NCBI RefSeq assembly: GCF_047200635.1
Contig: NZ_JBJZOI010000021.1
Location: 1 to 64,000, forward strand
Source: Saccharopolyspora_C sp047200635
GTDB taxonomy: Bacteria; Actinomycetota; Actinomycetes; Mycobacteriales; Pseudonocardiaceae
Length of the DNA: 64,000 bases
Direction: 5' to 3'
Part shown: in pieces, positions 8,235 to 16,521 of the stretch
Layout: each line of letters starts with the position of its first letter
Numbering within the stretch: the stretch's first letter is position 1
Made by a program: the position numbers and the translations under genes
Notes under the pieces: model-generated
Told to the model about the DNA's origin: nothing
The model's input: only the letters and a program-made list of their open reading frames with translations
Database searches by the model: none

Positions 8235-9431
8235 ATGTCATCCGGATCACCCGGTCCGCTGGACGGGGTCAAGGTCCTCGACCTGTCCCGGTTCATCGCG
8301 GGACCGATCTGCGCGCAGGTCCTCGCCGACTTCGGCGCGGAGGTCGTGAAGGTCGAGCGCCCCGGTGGTGAGGACGCGCGCCAGCACGAGCCCTACTACC
8401 GGGACGAGAGCGTCTACACGATGCTCTACAACCGCAACAAGCACGGCGCGACCCTCGACACCCGCCACCCCGAGGCGCTGGCGGTGTTGGAGGACCTGGT
8501 GCGCTGGGCCGACGTGGTGGTGGAGAACTACCGGCCCGGCACCATGGAGCGGATGGGTCTCGGTTACGAGCGCCTGGTGGAGCTGAAGCCGGACGTGATC
8601 CTGGTGTCGGTCTCCGGCTTCGGCCAGACCGGCCCGCTCGCGGAGCGGGCGCTGTTCGACGCGATCTCGCAGGCCTCCTCCGGGCTGATGTCGATCACCG
8701 GCGAGCCGGACGGGAAGCCGACGCTGACCGGGACCTACATCGCCGACTACGTCACCGGCTACCAGGCGGCCATCGGCGCTTTCGCCGCGCTGGCGCACAA
8801 GCAGCGGACCGGTGAGGGGCAGCAGGTCGACGTGGCCTCGCTGGACTCGATGTTCGCCACCCTCGGCACCCGGCTGATCGCGCACCTGATGCTGGACCTG
8901 GACATGCCGCGCAGCGGTTCGCGGGACCTGCTGACGGCGCCGGTCAACGTCTACCGGGCCACCGACGGCGACATGTACGTGCAGGCGGGCACCAACGGCC
9001 TGTTCCCCAAGCTGTGCCGGACGATCGGGCGCGCCGACCTGCTGGAGGTGCCGGAGTACCGCACGGTCGCCGGGCGGATGGCCGATCAGGAGGTGCTGGA
9101 GCGGGCGGTCGCGGAGTGGACCGCGACGCGCGGCTGCGCGGAGATCGCCGAGGTGCTCGGCGAGGCGGGCATCCCCTGCGCGAAGGTCGAGACGGTGGCC
9201 GAGGTCGCCGCGTCCCCGCAGATCGCCGCCCGCGAGATGATCGTGGACGTGGAGCACCCGGAGCTCGGTGCGCTCCGGCTGCCGGGCAACCCGGTCAAGA
9301 TGGACCGGAGCCCGCCTACCCACCGCAAGGCCCCGCCCCGGGTGGGGGAGGACAACGAGCACGTCTACCGCGACATCCTCGGCCGCAGCGAGGCCGAGCT
9401 GGCGAGGCTGCGGGACAGCGGTGCGATCTGA
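8235..9431 (+). CDS. CaiB/BaiF family CoA-transferase (398 aa)
   Basis: It carries RFIAGPICAQVLADFGAEVV, VKVERPGGEDARQHEP, RNKHGATLDTRHPEALAV and VVVENYRPGTMERMG, with the catalytic-Asp segment QQVDVASLDSMF near residue 200. It equals the leftward paralogue (3468-4664) in length. A GGGGAGGG ribosome site precedes the ATG at 8235; the frame is open to 8157 but that extension lacks family features. It follows the TPP enzyme by 105 bases in the same direction. Likely role: transferring CoA from the pathway product, for example a formyl- or acyl-CoA, to the incoming acid. Confidence 0.9.
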   Translation: MSSGSPGPLDGVKVLDLSRFIAGPICAQVLADFGAEVVKVERPGGEDARQHEPYYRDESVYTMLYNRNKHGATLDTRHPEALAVLEDLVRWADVVVENYRPGTMERMGLGYERLVELKPDVILVSVSGFGQTGPLAERALFDAISQASSGLMSITGEPDGKPTLTGTYIADYVTGYQAAIGAFAALAHKQRTGEGQQVDVASLDSMFATLGTRLIAHLMLDLDMPRSGSRDLLTAPVNVYRATDGDMYVQAGTNGLFPKLCRTIGRADLLEVPEYRTVAGRMADQEVLERAVAEWTATRGCAEIAEVLGEAGIPCAKVETVAEVAASPQIAAREMIVDVEHPELGALRLPGNPVKMDRSPPTHRKAPPRVGEDNEHVYRDILGRSEAELARLRDSGAI

Positions 9432-9479
9432 ACCCGGGCGGCGACCCGAGCCCGGTCCGGTGGCCATGAGCGGGTGCCG

Positions 9480-10898
9480 ATGAGCGCCGGGGTCGTCGCC
9501 GTCGACGTCGGGACCTCCGCGATCCGCGCCGCGCTGGTCGACGCTCGCGGCGCCGTCCGCGCCCGCGCCCGGGTGGAGCGGCCCCCGGGCGGCGGCGAGC
9601 TGTTCGACGCGGAGCGGCTGTGGGCGGACGTGCTCACCGCGCTCGGTGGCGTGGAGCCGTCGCGGGAGGTCGGGGCGCTGGTGGTCTCCGCCCACCTGGG
9701 CGTGGTCGCCGTCGACGAGCGGCTGCGCCCGGTGGATCCCGCGGGCGGCTGGTCCGACCCGCGGGGGCTGGCCCAGCTGCGCTCCGTCGACGAGGAGCTC
9801 CGCCGCGGCGTGCTGCGCGCGGCGCGGCGCCCCGCGCTCACCGGCGGGGCCCTCGCCCGCGCGTTGGCGCTGCGGAGCGATCCCGGCCTGGCGAGCCGGG
9901 TCCGGCACCTGCTGGCGCCGAAGGACTTCCTGGTCGCCAGGCTGACCGGCGAGATCGCCACGGACGCGGTGCACGCGGCCTACACCTCGCTCTCCGACGT
10001 CCTCGGGCGGCGGTGGAACGCGGCGGCCGCGGCGGCCCTGGGCGTCGACCCGGACTGGTTGCCCCGGCAGGCGCGGCCCACCGAGGTCGTCGGCCGGGTG
10101 CACCGCGCGGCCGCCGAGGCCAGCGGCCTGCCCGCCGGAACGCCCGTGCTCGCGGGTGGACCGGACGGGTCGATCGGCATCGGCCTGCTGCTCGGATCGG
10201 ACACCGGCGCCGTCGCCGACGTCGCGGGCACCACGGATGTGGTGGGACGGCTGCTGGCCGATCCCGGCACCGCACCGGCGGAGGCGCTGCTGAACCCGGC
10301 ACTGCTCGGCGAGCGCTGGGTCGCCGGGGGCGCCACCGGGATGACCGGTGGCGCGGTGGCGGGCTGGCGCCGCCTCGTGGGCGGGGTCGAGGAGGACGCG
10401 CTCGCCGCGATCGATCCCGGCTGCGCGGGCCTGCTGGTTCTCCCGTCCACCACGGGCAGCCGGTTCCCCCGGTGGCGTCCCGGCGACCGGGGCGCAGTGC
10501 TGGGCCAGCGGCCCGAGCACACCGCTGCCCACCTGGTGCGCGCCGCGCAGGAGGGCGCGGCGTTCGCGGTCCGCGAGGGCGTCGATCTGCTGGACCCGGC
10601 CGGGACGCTGCCGATCGTGCTGGCGGGTGGGCTCACCCGCTCTCCCTCGGCGGCACGGCTGCGCGCCGACGTCCTGGATCGCACGACCCTGGTCTGCTCC
10701 GATCCCGACGTCACCCTGCTCGGCGCGGCGGCCCTCGGGCTGGTCGGCACCGGTGCGGCGACCGGCCTGGACGAGGCGCGCGCCCTCCTCGGCTGCGAGC
10801 TGCGCGCGGTCGAGCCCGATCCGGACCGGGCGGAGCGCTACCGCGAGCTGCGCACCGCCTGGCACGCCGCCCGCGAAGCCGCCGCGCTCCCCGGATGA
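9480..10898 (+). CDS. FGGY-family carbohydrate kinase (xylulokinase-like, 472 aa)
   Basis: The actin-like ATPase fold is marked by AVDVGTSAIRAALVDARG at the N-terminus (phosphate loop), GGPDGSIGIGLL in the middle and LAGGLTRSPSAARLRADVL near the C-terminus (adenosine loop). Members phosphorylate pentuloses, glycerol, erythritol and related polyols. The ATG at 9480 is preferred; a GTG two codons upstream is possible. It follows the CoA-transferase by 48 bases and may be co-transcribed, but functionally it fits better with the polyol genes at 11.8-16 kb. The substrate is unknown. Its stop lies four bases from the convergent gene. Confidence 0.82.
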   Translation: MSAGVVAVDVGTSAIRAALVDARGAVRARARVERPPGGGELFDAERLWADVLTALGGVEPSREVGALVVSAHLGVVAVDERLRPVDPAGGWSDPRGLAQLRSVDEELRRGVLRAARRPALTGGALARALALRSDPGLASRVRHLLAPKDFLVARLTGEIATDAVHAAYTSLSDVLGRRWNAAAAAALGVDPDWLPRQARPTEVVGRVHRAAAEASGLPAGTPVLAGGPDGSIGIGLLLGSDTGAVADVAGTTDVVGRLLADPGTAPAEALLNPALLGERWVAGGATGMTGGAVAGWRRLVGGVEEDALAAIDPGCAGLLVLPSTTGSRFPRWRPGDRGAVLGQRPEHTAAHLVRAAQEGAAFAVREGVDLLDPAGTLPIVLAGGLTRSPSAARLRADVLDRTTLVCSDPDVTLLGAAALGLVGTGAATGLDEARALLGCELRAVEPDPDRAERYRELRTAWHAAREAAALPG

Positions 10899-10902
10899 GC
10901 GC

Positions 10903-11682
10903 TCAGTTCAGCTGGCGGGTCCCCTCGGGCAGACCGCCTCCGGCGTAGACGTCCTCGGCCAGCCGGGCCAGGGCGGTGAGGGCGACGTTCTGGCTCCACG
11001 GTCCGTAGGAGACCCGGGAGACGCCGAGGCGGCGCGCGGTCTCCAGGGGGACCGAGCCCGGGACGCCGATGAGGTTCACCTTGCGCTCGCCGAGTTCCGC
11101 GACGAGGCGGGAGATCTGGTCCTCGGAGAGCTTCCCCGGCACGAAGAAGTTCGACGCCCCGGCCTCCAGGTAGGCCCGGCCCCGGGTGATCGCGTCGTCG
11201 AGCACGGCCTCGGGATCGCGCTCGCCCGCCCGCAGGAAGGCGTCGGTGCGCGCGTTGAGCACGAAGTCCACGCCCGCCGAGCGGGCGGCGGAGACGGCCG
11301 CCTCCACGGCCCGCACCGAGTCCTCCAGCGGCTTCATCTGGTCCTCGAGGTTCGCCCCGACGGCGCCGACGTCGATCGCGCGGGCGACCGTGCCGCCGGG
11401 ATCGCCGTAGCCCGCCTCCAGGTCCGCGGTCACCGGCAGGTCCCCGGCGACCCGCACGATCAATCCGACCTCGGCGATCATCTCGTCGCGGGGGATGCGC
11501 TCCCCGTCGGGGTAGCCGCGCGCGGCGGCGATGCCGTGGCTCGGCGTGGCCAGCGCCGTGGTCCCCGGCGTCTCGGCCACCACCTTCGCGGTGATCGCGT
11601 CCCACGCGTTGACGACGAGCAGCAGTTCCGGTGCCGCGTGCAGCTCCTGGAGCCGCGCGGCCTTCTCAGCGGTCGATGCCAT
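10903..11682 (-). CDS. Isocitrate lyase/PEP mutase-family protein (259 aa)
   Basis: A single (beta/alpha)8-barrel domain with VVNAWDAITAKVV, TPSHGIAAARGYPDGE, VTADLEAGYGD (metal-site region) and FVLNARTDAF. The classical KKCGH lyase signature is missing; the equivalent loop reads NLEDQMKP. It therefore belongs to the short PEP mutase/2-methylisocitrate lyase-like subgroup of unclear reaction (C-C or P-C bond lyase or hydrolase). The ATG at 11682 opens the frame. The gene is convergent with the kinase before it and divergent from glpP after it, so no operon partner is evident. Confidence 0.8.
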   Translation of the reverse strand: MASTAEKAARLQELHAAPELLLVVNAWDAITAKVVAETPGTTALATPSHGIAAARGYPDGERIPRDEMIAEVGLIVRVAGDLPVTADLEAGYGDPGGTVARAIDVGAVGANLEDQMKPLEDSVRAVEAAVSAARSAGVDFVLNARTDAFLRAGERDPEAVLDDAITRGRAYLEAGASNFFVPGKLSEDQISRLVAELGERKVNLIGVPGSVPLETARRLGVSRVSYGPWSQNVALTALARLAEDVYAGGGLPEGTRQLN

Positions 11683-11836
11683 GCGGATCAACTTATTGCC
11701 CGATCCGCCCGACCGCACCTCCCGGGCGTCAGCGCCCGCGAGACCGTCCGGGGCGGCGGGTGCGCCCGGTTGCGTCGCGGTGGCCCCGGCGGAGGAGGTG
11801 CGCCCCGCGGCCGGGTCCGTGTGCGATAGTGCCGCC

Positions 11837-12391
11837 GTGCGTGATGTCCTGCTGGATTCCCCCGTCGTGGCGAGCGTGAAGGACGAGGCGGGGATGCGCG
11901 CGGTCGTCGACGCCGAACCCGCCGTGGTCTTCCTCCTCTTCGGCTCGATCCTCACCCTGCCGGACCTCGTGGACCGGCTGCGCGCGGCGGGCAAGGTCGT
12001 GCTGGTCAACGTGGACATGGTCGAGGGCCTGGAGGGCCGGGACGTCGCCGCGGACTTCGTCGCCGAGCGCACCCGCGCCCACGGCGTCCTCAGCGGCAAG
12101 GCGCCGATCGTCAAGGCGGCGAAGGCGCGGGGCCTGCTCGCGGTGCACCGGTCCTTCCTGGTCGACTCCTTCTCCTACCGGGCCCTCGGCAGGCAGCTGG
12201 CGATCTCCCGCCCGGACTTCGTCGAGATCCTGCCCGGCTGCGTGCCCCGGGTGATCAGCTGGCTGCGGGAGGACACCGAGGTGCCGATCATCGCGGGCGG
12301 CCTCGTCTGCGACAAGGAGGACGTGCTCGCCGCGCTCGGGGCGGGGGCGATCGCGATCGCCACGTCCAACGCGGACGTCTGGGCGATGTAG
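11837..12391 (+). CDS. glpP: GlpP-type glycerol-3-phosphate-responsive antiterminator (184 aa)
   Basis: The protein has the short barrel-like fold of GlpP, with AVVFLLFGSILTLPDLVDRL, VLVNVDMVEGLEG, LAVHRSFLVDSFSY, ILPGCVPRVI, PIIAGGLVCDKEDV and GAIAIATSNADVW. Length matches Bacillus GlpP (about 190 aa). GlpP binds leader RNA and prevents termination when glycerol-3-phosphate is present. The start is taken as the GTG at 11837, since upstream codons look non-coding. It converges on a kinase operon whose promoter (near 16.3 kb) is followed by a U-tract hairpin, a plausible target. Regulation by glycerol-3-phosphate is known only for the family; here the ligand could be another polyol phosphate. 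Confidence 0.82.
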   Translation: MRDVLLDSPVVASVKDEAGMRAVVDAEPAVVFLLFGSILTLPDLVDRLRAAGKVVLVNVDMVEGLEGRDVAADFVAERTRAHGVLSGKAPIVKAAKARGLLAVHRSFLVDSFSYRALGRQLAISRPDFVEILPGCVPRVISWLREDTEVPIIAGGLVCDKEDVLAALGAGAIAIATSNADVWAM

Positions 12392-12392
12392 C

Positions 12393-13772
12393 TCACCGGC
12401 CGGTGGTCGCCAGCCAGGCGAACAGCGGGTCGGTGTGGGTGCGCAACCGCCGGTGCACCTCGCCGAGTTCCCGGTACCGCTCGTGCGCCGCCGGATCCGG
12501 GCGGAACTCCTCGCCGGGGTGGACCATCGCCGCCACCGCCTCGTCGAACCCGCCGAACGACCCGAGCCCCGCGCCCGCGCAGATCGCCGCGCCGAGCGCC
12601 GCGCCGCCCGGCGCGCGCCGGGCCGGCCGGGCGAAGGCGTCGGCGATCACCTGCACGAGCACGTCCGACTCCGCCCCGCCGCCGGAGACCAGCACCCGCT
12701 CGAACCCGGTGCCCAGCTCGGCGGCCATGTCCCGCACGTTGGCGCAGGTGGTGAGCGCGATCGCCTCCAGCACCGCGCGGTACAGGTGGAACGGCCCCTG
12801 CCTGCCGTCGAACCCGAGGAAGGCGCCCTTGCGGAACGGCTTGTCCACCGGGGCCAGCCAGTCCAGCACCGCGATCAGCCCGTCGGACCCGGCGGGCACC
12901 CCGGCCGCCCCCTCGTTGAGCCGGTCCTCGGAGCCGAGCAGGTCGCGCAACCAGCTCACCGTCCACATGCCGCGCCGGATGCCGTGGCTCTCGTAGAGGT
13001 ACTCGTGCGGGCGGCAGGCGAAGTTGGTCCAGAACGCCTCCGCGTCGCGGACGCCGTGCGCCCCCGCCGTCATGCCCGCGATGTAGGTGCCCATCGACAG
13101 CAGTGCGGTGCGGTCGTCGCCGAGGCCGCTGCCCAGCGCCTCGACCGCCTTGTCGTTGGCCGTGGCGAACACCGGCAGCCCCTCCGGCAGCCCGGTGCGC
13201 GCGGCGGCGTCGGCCGTGACGGTGCCGAGCTGATCGCCCGGCAGCACCAGGTCGAACAGCATCCGGCGCGGGATGCCGGGATCGTCGACCCAGTCCCAGC
13301 TGCCGAGGTCGATCGGCCACTCGCCCCGGTAGTTCGCCGCCGTGTCGCGGAACTGCCCGGTCAGCCGAGCGGTGATGTAGCCGGAGGAGGTGGTGACGTG
13401 GCGGACCGCCGGGTCGACGTGCTCGTAGGGGCGCGAAACGCGCTCGTCCATCCAGCTCAGCACCGGCTGCGCGAGGGTCCCGTCGGCGCGCAGCAGCGCC
13501 CGGCAGGACCGGATCGTGCACAGCCCGACGCCGCGGATCTCGCCCGGCTCGCCGTCGAAGTCGCGCAACGCGGCGCGGGTGGCCGCGCCGATCGAGTCCC
13601 ACAGGTCGTCGTCCGGGTGCTCGACCACGCCGGGGCGCGGGGAGTCGCTGGGCCGCAACGGGACCCGCGCCCGGGCGTGCACCGCGCCGCGCTCGTCGAA
13701 CACGGCGACCTTGGTGCTCTGCGAGCCGTTGTCGATGCCCAGGAGGTAGCCGGTTCCGCGGCTCCTGGCCAT
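12393..13772 (-). CDS. FGGY-family carbohydrate kinase (459 aa)
   Basis: The N-terminal phosphate loop reads LGIDNGSQSTKVAVFDERG; further motifs are WMDERVSRPYEH, ATANDKAVEALGSG, LSMGTYIAGM and the C-terminal VLVSGGGAESDVLVQ. It is only distantly similar to the kinase at 9480-10898, so the two are unlikely to be recent duplicates. Its ATG overlaps the stop of the upstream FAD oxidase gene by one base (TGATG), indicating translational coupling. As last gene of the SDR-FAD oxidase-kinase operon it probably phosphorylates a polyol or ketose produced or used by those oxidoreductases. Confidence 0.83.
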   Translation of the reverse strand: MARSRGTGYLLGIDNGSQSTKVAVFDERGAVHARARVPLRPSDSPRPGVVEHPDDDLWDSIGAATRAALRDFDGEPGEIRGVGLCTIRSCRALLRADGTLAQPVLSWMDERVSRPYEHVDPAVRHVTTSSGYITARLTGQFRDTAANYRGEWPIDLGSWDWVDDPGIPRRMLFDLVLPGDQLGTVTADAAARTGLPEGLPVFATANDKAVEALGSGLGDDRTALLSMGTYIAGMTAGAHGVRDAEAFWTNFACRPHEYLYESHGIRRGMWTVSWLRDLLGSEDRLNEGAAGVPAGSDGLIAVLDWLAPVDKPFRKGAFLGFDGRQGPFHLYRAVLEAIALTTCANVRDMAAELGTGFERVLVSGGGAESDVLVQVIADAFARPARRAPGGAALGAAICAGAGLGSFGGFDEAVAAMVHPGEEFRPDPAAHERYRELGEVHRRLRTHTDPLFAWLATTGR

Positions 13773-15217
13773 CACCGGGCTCCGAGGGGGAAGACGGTGC
13801 CCGGGTTCATGATCCCGCGCGGGTCGTAGGCGTCCTTGAGCCCGCGCAGCACGGGGTAGGCGCTGCCGTGCTCCCGCTCGGTCCACGGCGCCCGGTACTT
13901 CCCGATGCCGTGGTGGTGCACCATCGATCCGCCGCGGGCCAGCGTCTCCTCGACGATGATCGCGTTGAGCGGGAGGTGGTACTTGCGGATCTCCTCGCGC
14001 GGCTCGCAGTTGATCCGGTAGTCGTAGACGAAGTACATGTTGGTGCCGGTCTGGTAGCTGTGCGAGGAGTGCCCCCCGAGCGTGGTGAGGTCCTCGAAGT
14101 GCGGGTACTCCCGCGTGATCCGGTCGATCACGGCGTCGTAGATGTCGGCGATGGCCGACCAGTTCGCCGAGATCTCCGTGGTGTAGCCGAGCCGTCCCTC
14201 CGCCAGCATCGCCTCCTGCTCGGCGCGGATCTTGTCCGGCCCCCAGTTCAGGTCGCCGAACCACTCGCGGATCAGGCTCGGGTCGACCCGCTCGTGCTCG
14301 TGCCGCTGGACGAGCCGGTCGATCTCGGTGCTCGTGGCCTCGGCGATCGCCGCCGGTCCTTCGGCGAGGAGGACCGCGACGCACTTCCCCTTCGCGAAGT
14401 GGGAGAAGTGCTGGGCGGCGTCCTGCTCCGAGTAGACCCGCGCCACCGAGGGTCGGTAGCCAGCGGTGATGATCTCGCGCAGCAGCTCGATCCCGGTGCG
14501 CACGTCGTCGAGCAGGTAGCCGTGGAACCTGTGGTTCTCCGGCTGGTACCGGAACAGCTTCACGGTGACCTCGGTGACGAAGCACAGCGCGCCCTCGTTG
14601 CCGATCACGACGTGCCGGATGTCCGGCCCGGCGGCGCGGCGCGGCACGTCCTTGATCCGGGAGATCGAGCCGTCCGGGAACACCGCCTCCAACCCGGTGA
14701 CCAGGTCCTCGATCCCGCCGTAGAGCGTGGAGAACTGCCCGATCGAGCGGGTGGCGACGAGACCCCCGAGCTGCGCCAGCGGCTTCGACTGCGGCGAATG
14801 CCCCGTGGTGAGGCCGTGTTCGCGCACCCGCTCCTCCAGCGCGGCCAGCGGCACCCCGCACTGCGCGGTGGCCTGCATGTCGATCGGGTCGACGCGCACG
14901 ATCTCGTCCATGCCGGAGCCGTCCAGCACGACGGTGCGCTCGTGGGTGGTCTCCAGCCCGCCCTCGGTGCCGGTGCCTCCGGTGCGCGGGACGACGTGCA
15001 CGGCGTGCTCGGCGCAGAACGACAGCACCTCGGAAACCTGCCCCGCGTCGGCGGCGCGGACGACGGCCAGCGGGAACGGCCCGTCGTAGATGCCGTGCAC
15101 CGCGGTGTACTTCTTGAAGCGGTCCACGCTGGCTTCCCGCAGCAGCCGCTCATCCGTGTCCACCCGCTCCGCGCCCGCGATCTCGCGCAACCGGTCGATG
15201 ATGGCGCCCTCGTCCAT
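13772..15217 (-). CDS. FAD-binding oxidase/dehydrogenase (PCMH/GlcD type, 481 aa)
   Basis: The N-terminal FAD-binding_4 domain shows VVRAADAGQVSEVLSFC, VVPRTGGTGTEGG and GHSPQSKPLAQLGGLVATRS. The C-terminal FAD-linked oxidase domain ends HHHGIGKYRAPW and YDPRGIMNPGTVFPLG, as in glycolate/D-lactate oxidases and alkyl-DHAP synthase. Start choice: the ATG at 15217 has GGAGG six bases upstream; an ATG at 15250 overlapping the SDR stop would add 11 residues. The operon context (SDR upstream, FGGY kinase downstream, GlpP nearby) suggests oxidation of a polyol-derived hydroxy acid or sugar acid. The exact substrate is unknown. Confidence 0.83.
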   Translation of the reverse strand: MDEGAIIDRLREIAGAERVDTDERLLREASVDRFKKYTAVHGIYDGPFPLAVVRAADAGQVSEVLSFCAEHAVHVVPRTGGTGTEGGLETTHERTVVLDGSGMDEIVRVDPIDMQATAQCGVPLAALEERVREHGLTTGHSPQSKPLAQLGGLVATRSIGQFSTLYGGIEDLVTGLEAVFPDGSISRIKDVPRRAAGPDIRHVVIGNEGALCFVTEVTVKLFRYQPENHRFHGYLLDDVRTGIELLREIITAGYRPSVARVYSEQDAAQHFSHFAKGKCVAVLLAEGPAAIAEATSTEIDRLVQRHEHERVDPSLIREWFGDLNWGPDKIRAEQEAMLAEGRLGYTTEISANWSAIADIYDAVIDRITREYPHFEDLTTLGGHSSHSYQTGTNMYFVYDYRINCEPREEIRKYHLPLNAIIVEETLARGGSMVHHHGIGKYRAPWTEREHGSAYPVLRGLKDAYDPRGIMNPGTVFPLGAR

Positions 15218-15246
15218 GCGGTCCTCCGTGCTCTCGGTCTTCCGGT

Positions 15247-16023
15247 TCATCGGGTCAGGTAGCCGCCGTCCACGCTCAGCACGTGCCCGTTGACGTAGTC
15301 GGAGGCGCGGCTGGCCAGGAACACCACCGCGCCCATCAGGTCGCCCAGCTCGCCCCAGCGGCCCGCGGGGATGTGCTCCAGGACGCGGCGGTTCCGCTCC
15401 GGGTCCGCCCTGGTCCGCTCGGTGAGCGGGGTGGCGAAGTACCCCGGGGCGATCGCGTTGCACTGGACGTTGTGGCCGCCGAGCTCGTCGCAGTACGCCT
15501 TCGTGAAGCCGACGATCCCGTGCTTGGTCGCGGCGTAGGCGGGCGAGCTCTGCCCGCCGAGGAACGAGAACAGCGACGCGATGTTGATGATCTTCCCGTG
15601 CCCCTGCCGCACCATCCGCCGCCCTGCGCACCAGCCGAGCTCGAACGGGGCGGTGAGGTTCAGCGCGACCACCGGGTCCCACTCGTCGCGGCCGAACTCG
15701 GCTGCCGGGGCGAGCCGGGAGATGCCCGCCGAGTTCACCAGGACGTCCACCGAGCCGAAGGCGTCCACGCAGGACCGCACGACGCGGTCCGGGGCGTCCG
15801 GCTCGGTCAGGTCGATCTCCTGGGTCTCCAGGCGGGTACCGGCGTCCTCGACCAGCCGCCGGGTCTCGCCGCCGTCATCGGTCACGGTCGGCGCGAACAC
15901 GTTGGCGCCCGCCTTCGCCAGCGCCGCGGTGAAGGCTCGGCCGAGGCCGGTGTTGCCCCCGGTGACGATGGCGTTCCGGCCGCGCAGCGAGAACAGGTCG
16001 AGGGAGAAGTCCGCGATGTCCAA
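15247..16023 (-). CDS. Short-chain dehydrogenase/reductase (258 aa)
   Basis: A classical SDR: cofactor motif VTGGNTGLGRAF near residue 19, NSAG, catalytic Ser in INIASLFSFLGG, YAATK catalytic Tyr/Lys, and a C-terminal SVDGGYLTR. It most resembles 2-deoxy-gluconate/sugar-alcohol dehydrogenases of the KduD type. The likely start is a TTG at 16023, preceded by GAAGGGA; no nearer ATG or GTG gives the family N-terminus. Its stop overlaps an in-frame ATG of the next gene. It is first in the SDR-FAD oxidase-kinase operon and lies 173 bases downstream of a hairpin with a T-run that may attenuate transcription. Confidence 0.85.
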   Translation of the reverse strand: MDIADFSLDLFSLRGRNAIVTGGNTGLGRAFTAALAKAGANVFAPTVTDDGGETRRLVEDAGTRLETQEIDLTEPDAPDRVVRSCVDAFGSVDVLVNSAGISRLAPAAEFGRDEWDPVVALNLTAPFELGWCAGRRMVRQGHGKIINIASLFSFLGGQSSPAYAATKHGIVGFTKAYCDELGGHNVQCNAIAPGYFATPLTERTRADPERNRRVLEHIPAGRWGELGDLMGAVVFLASRASDYVNGHVLSVDGGYLTR

Positions 16024-16195
16024 CGAAGATCCCTTCCACGGGGAGGACCGGTGCCCGGCTGCGGAGCCGGGGGAGTCGCGGGAGCGGGACCCCGGCGGCC
16101 CGCTCCCGGAACGCCGCGACGGGGGAGGACGCCGCGTGCCGCGCCGTTCCCGCGTCCCCGCACCTGCCGCCACCTCGTCCCCTCCTCCCGGGCGC

Positions 16196-16241
16196 AAAAA
16201 AAGAGAACAGTCCCCCGGGTTGAATCGGGTTACTGTTCTCT
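16196..16241 (-). terminator. Intrinsic terminator/attenuator with U7 tract (minus strand)
   Basis: On the minus strand a 10-bp perfect stem, AGAGAACAGT with ACTGTTCTCT (16241-16232 paired with 16211-16202), encloses a second CCC/GGG stem and is followed directly by seven T residues (16202-16196). It is the clearest U-tract terminator I found in the window. It can end transcripts from the peptidase-like gene. Because a promoter lies just upstream of it, it can also act as a leader attenuator for the SDR operon. Confidence 0.85.
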
Positions 16242-16282
16242 GGGTCTCTGAGCAACGTCGTGTTCAGTTGTGCTGGAGGCGG

Positions 16283-16312
16283 AGCGTAGCCGCGGATTTC
16301 GAGGGGTGTCAA
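16283..16312 (-). promoter_or_regulatory. Sigma-70-like promoter TTGACA-N18-TACGCT (minus strand)
   Basis: On the minus strand a consensus TTGACA (16312-16307) is followed after 18 bases by TACGCT (16288-16283). Transcription would start near 16276 and run about 35 bases before entering the U-tract hairpin. A perfect -35 box is notable in such GC-rich DNA. The -10 box matches TANNNT only. Confidence 0.6.
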
Positions 16313-16521
16313 GGCGGCCCGAGCTGGGCCTTCCCCCTCCCCGCGGCACTCCCGGACCGGCCGGGAAGCGGCCTCGGGCAACGAGGTCCGCGCTCCGCCC
16401 GGCCGGGATCGCCTTCTCCGCGCGGATCGAGTTCGACAGGTGCGGCGGTACCCGAGATCCGCTCGAACGGGAGACGGCCCGCCGGGCGGAGCGGTCGGCT
16501 CCGGCCCGGCTGCCGGAGCGG

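Larger units (their letters stand above)
16024..16521. other. Non-coding leader region with promoter and U-tract hairpin
   Basis: 498 bases between two leftward genes. It contains a good sigma-70-like promoter on the minus strand at 16283-16312, a hairpin with a T-run at 16196-16241, and then about 170 bases before the SDR start. No protein-coding potential is seen beyond an Arg-rich open extension of the SDR frame. Confidence 0.7.

Noticed and set aside
8247..10865. Long minus-strand frame opposite the second CoA-transferase and the FGGY kinase
   Set aside because: Composition-driven antisense frame with no family motifs; the plus strand has both enzyme families intact.
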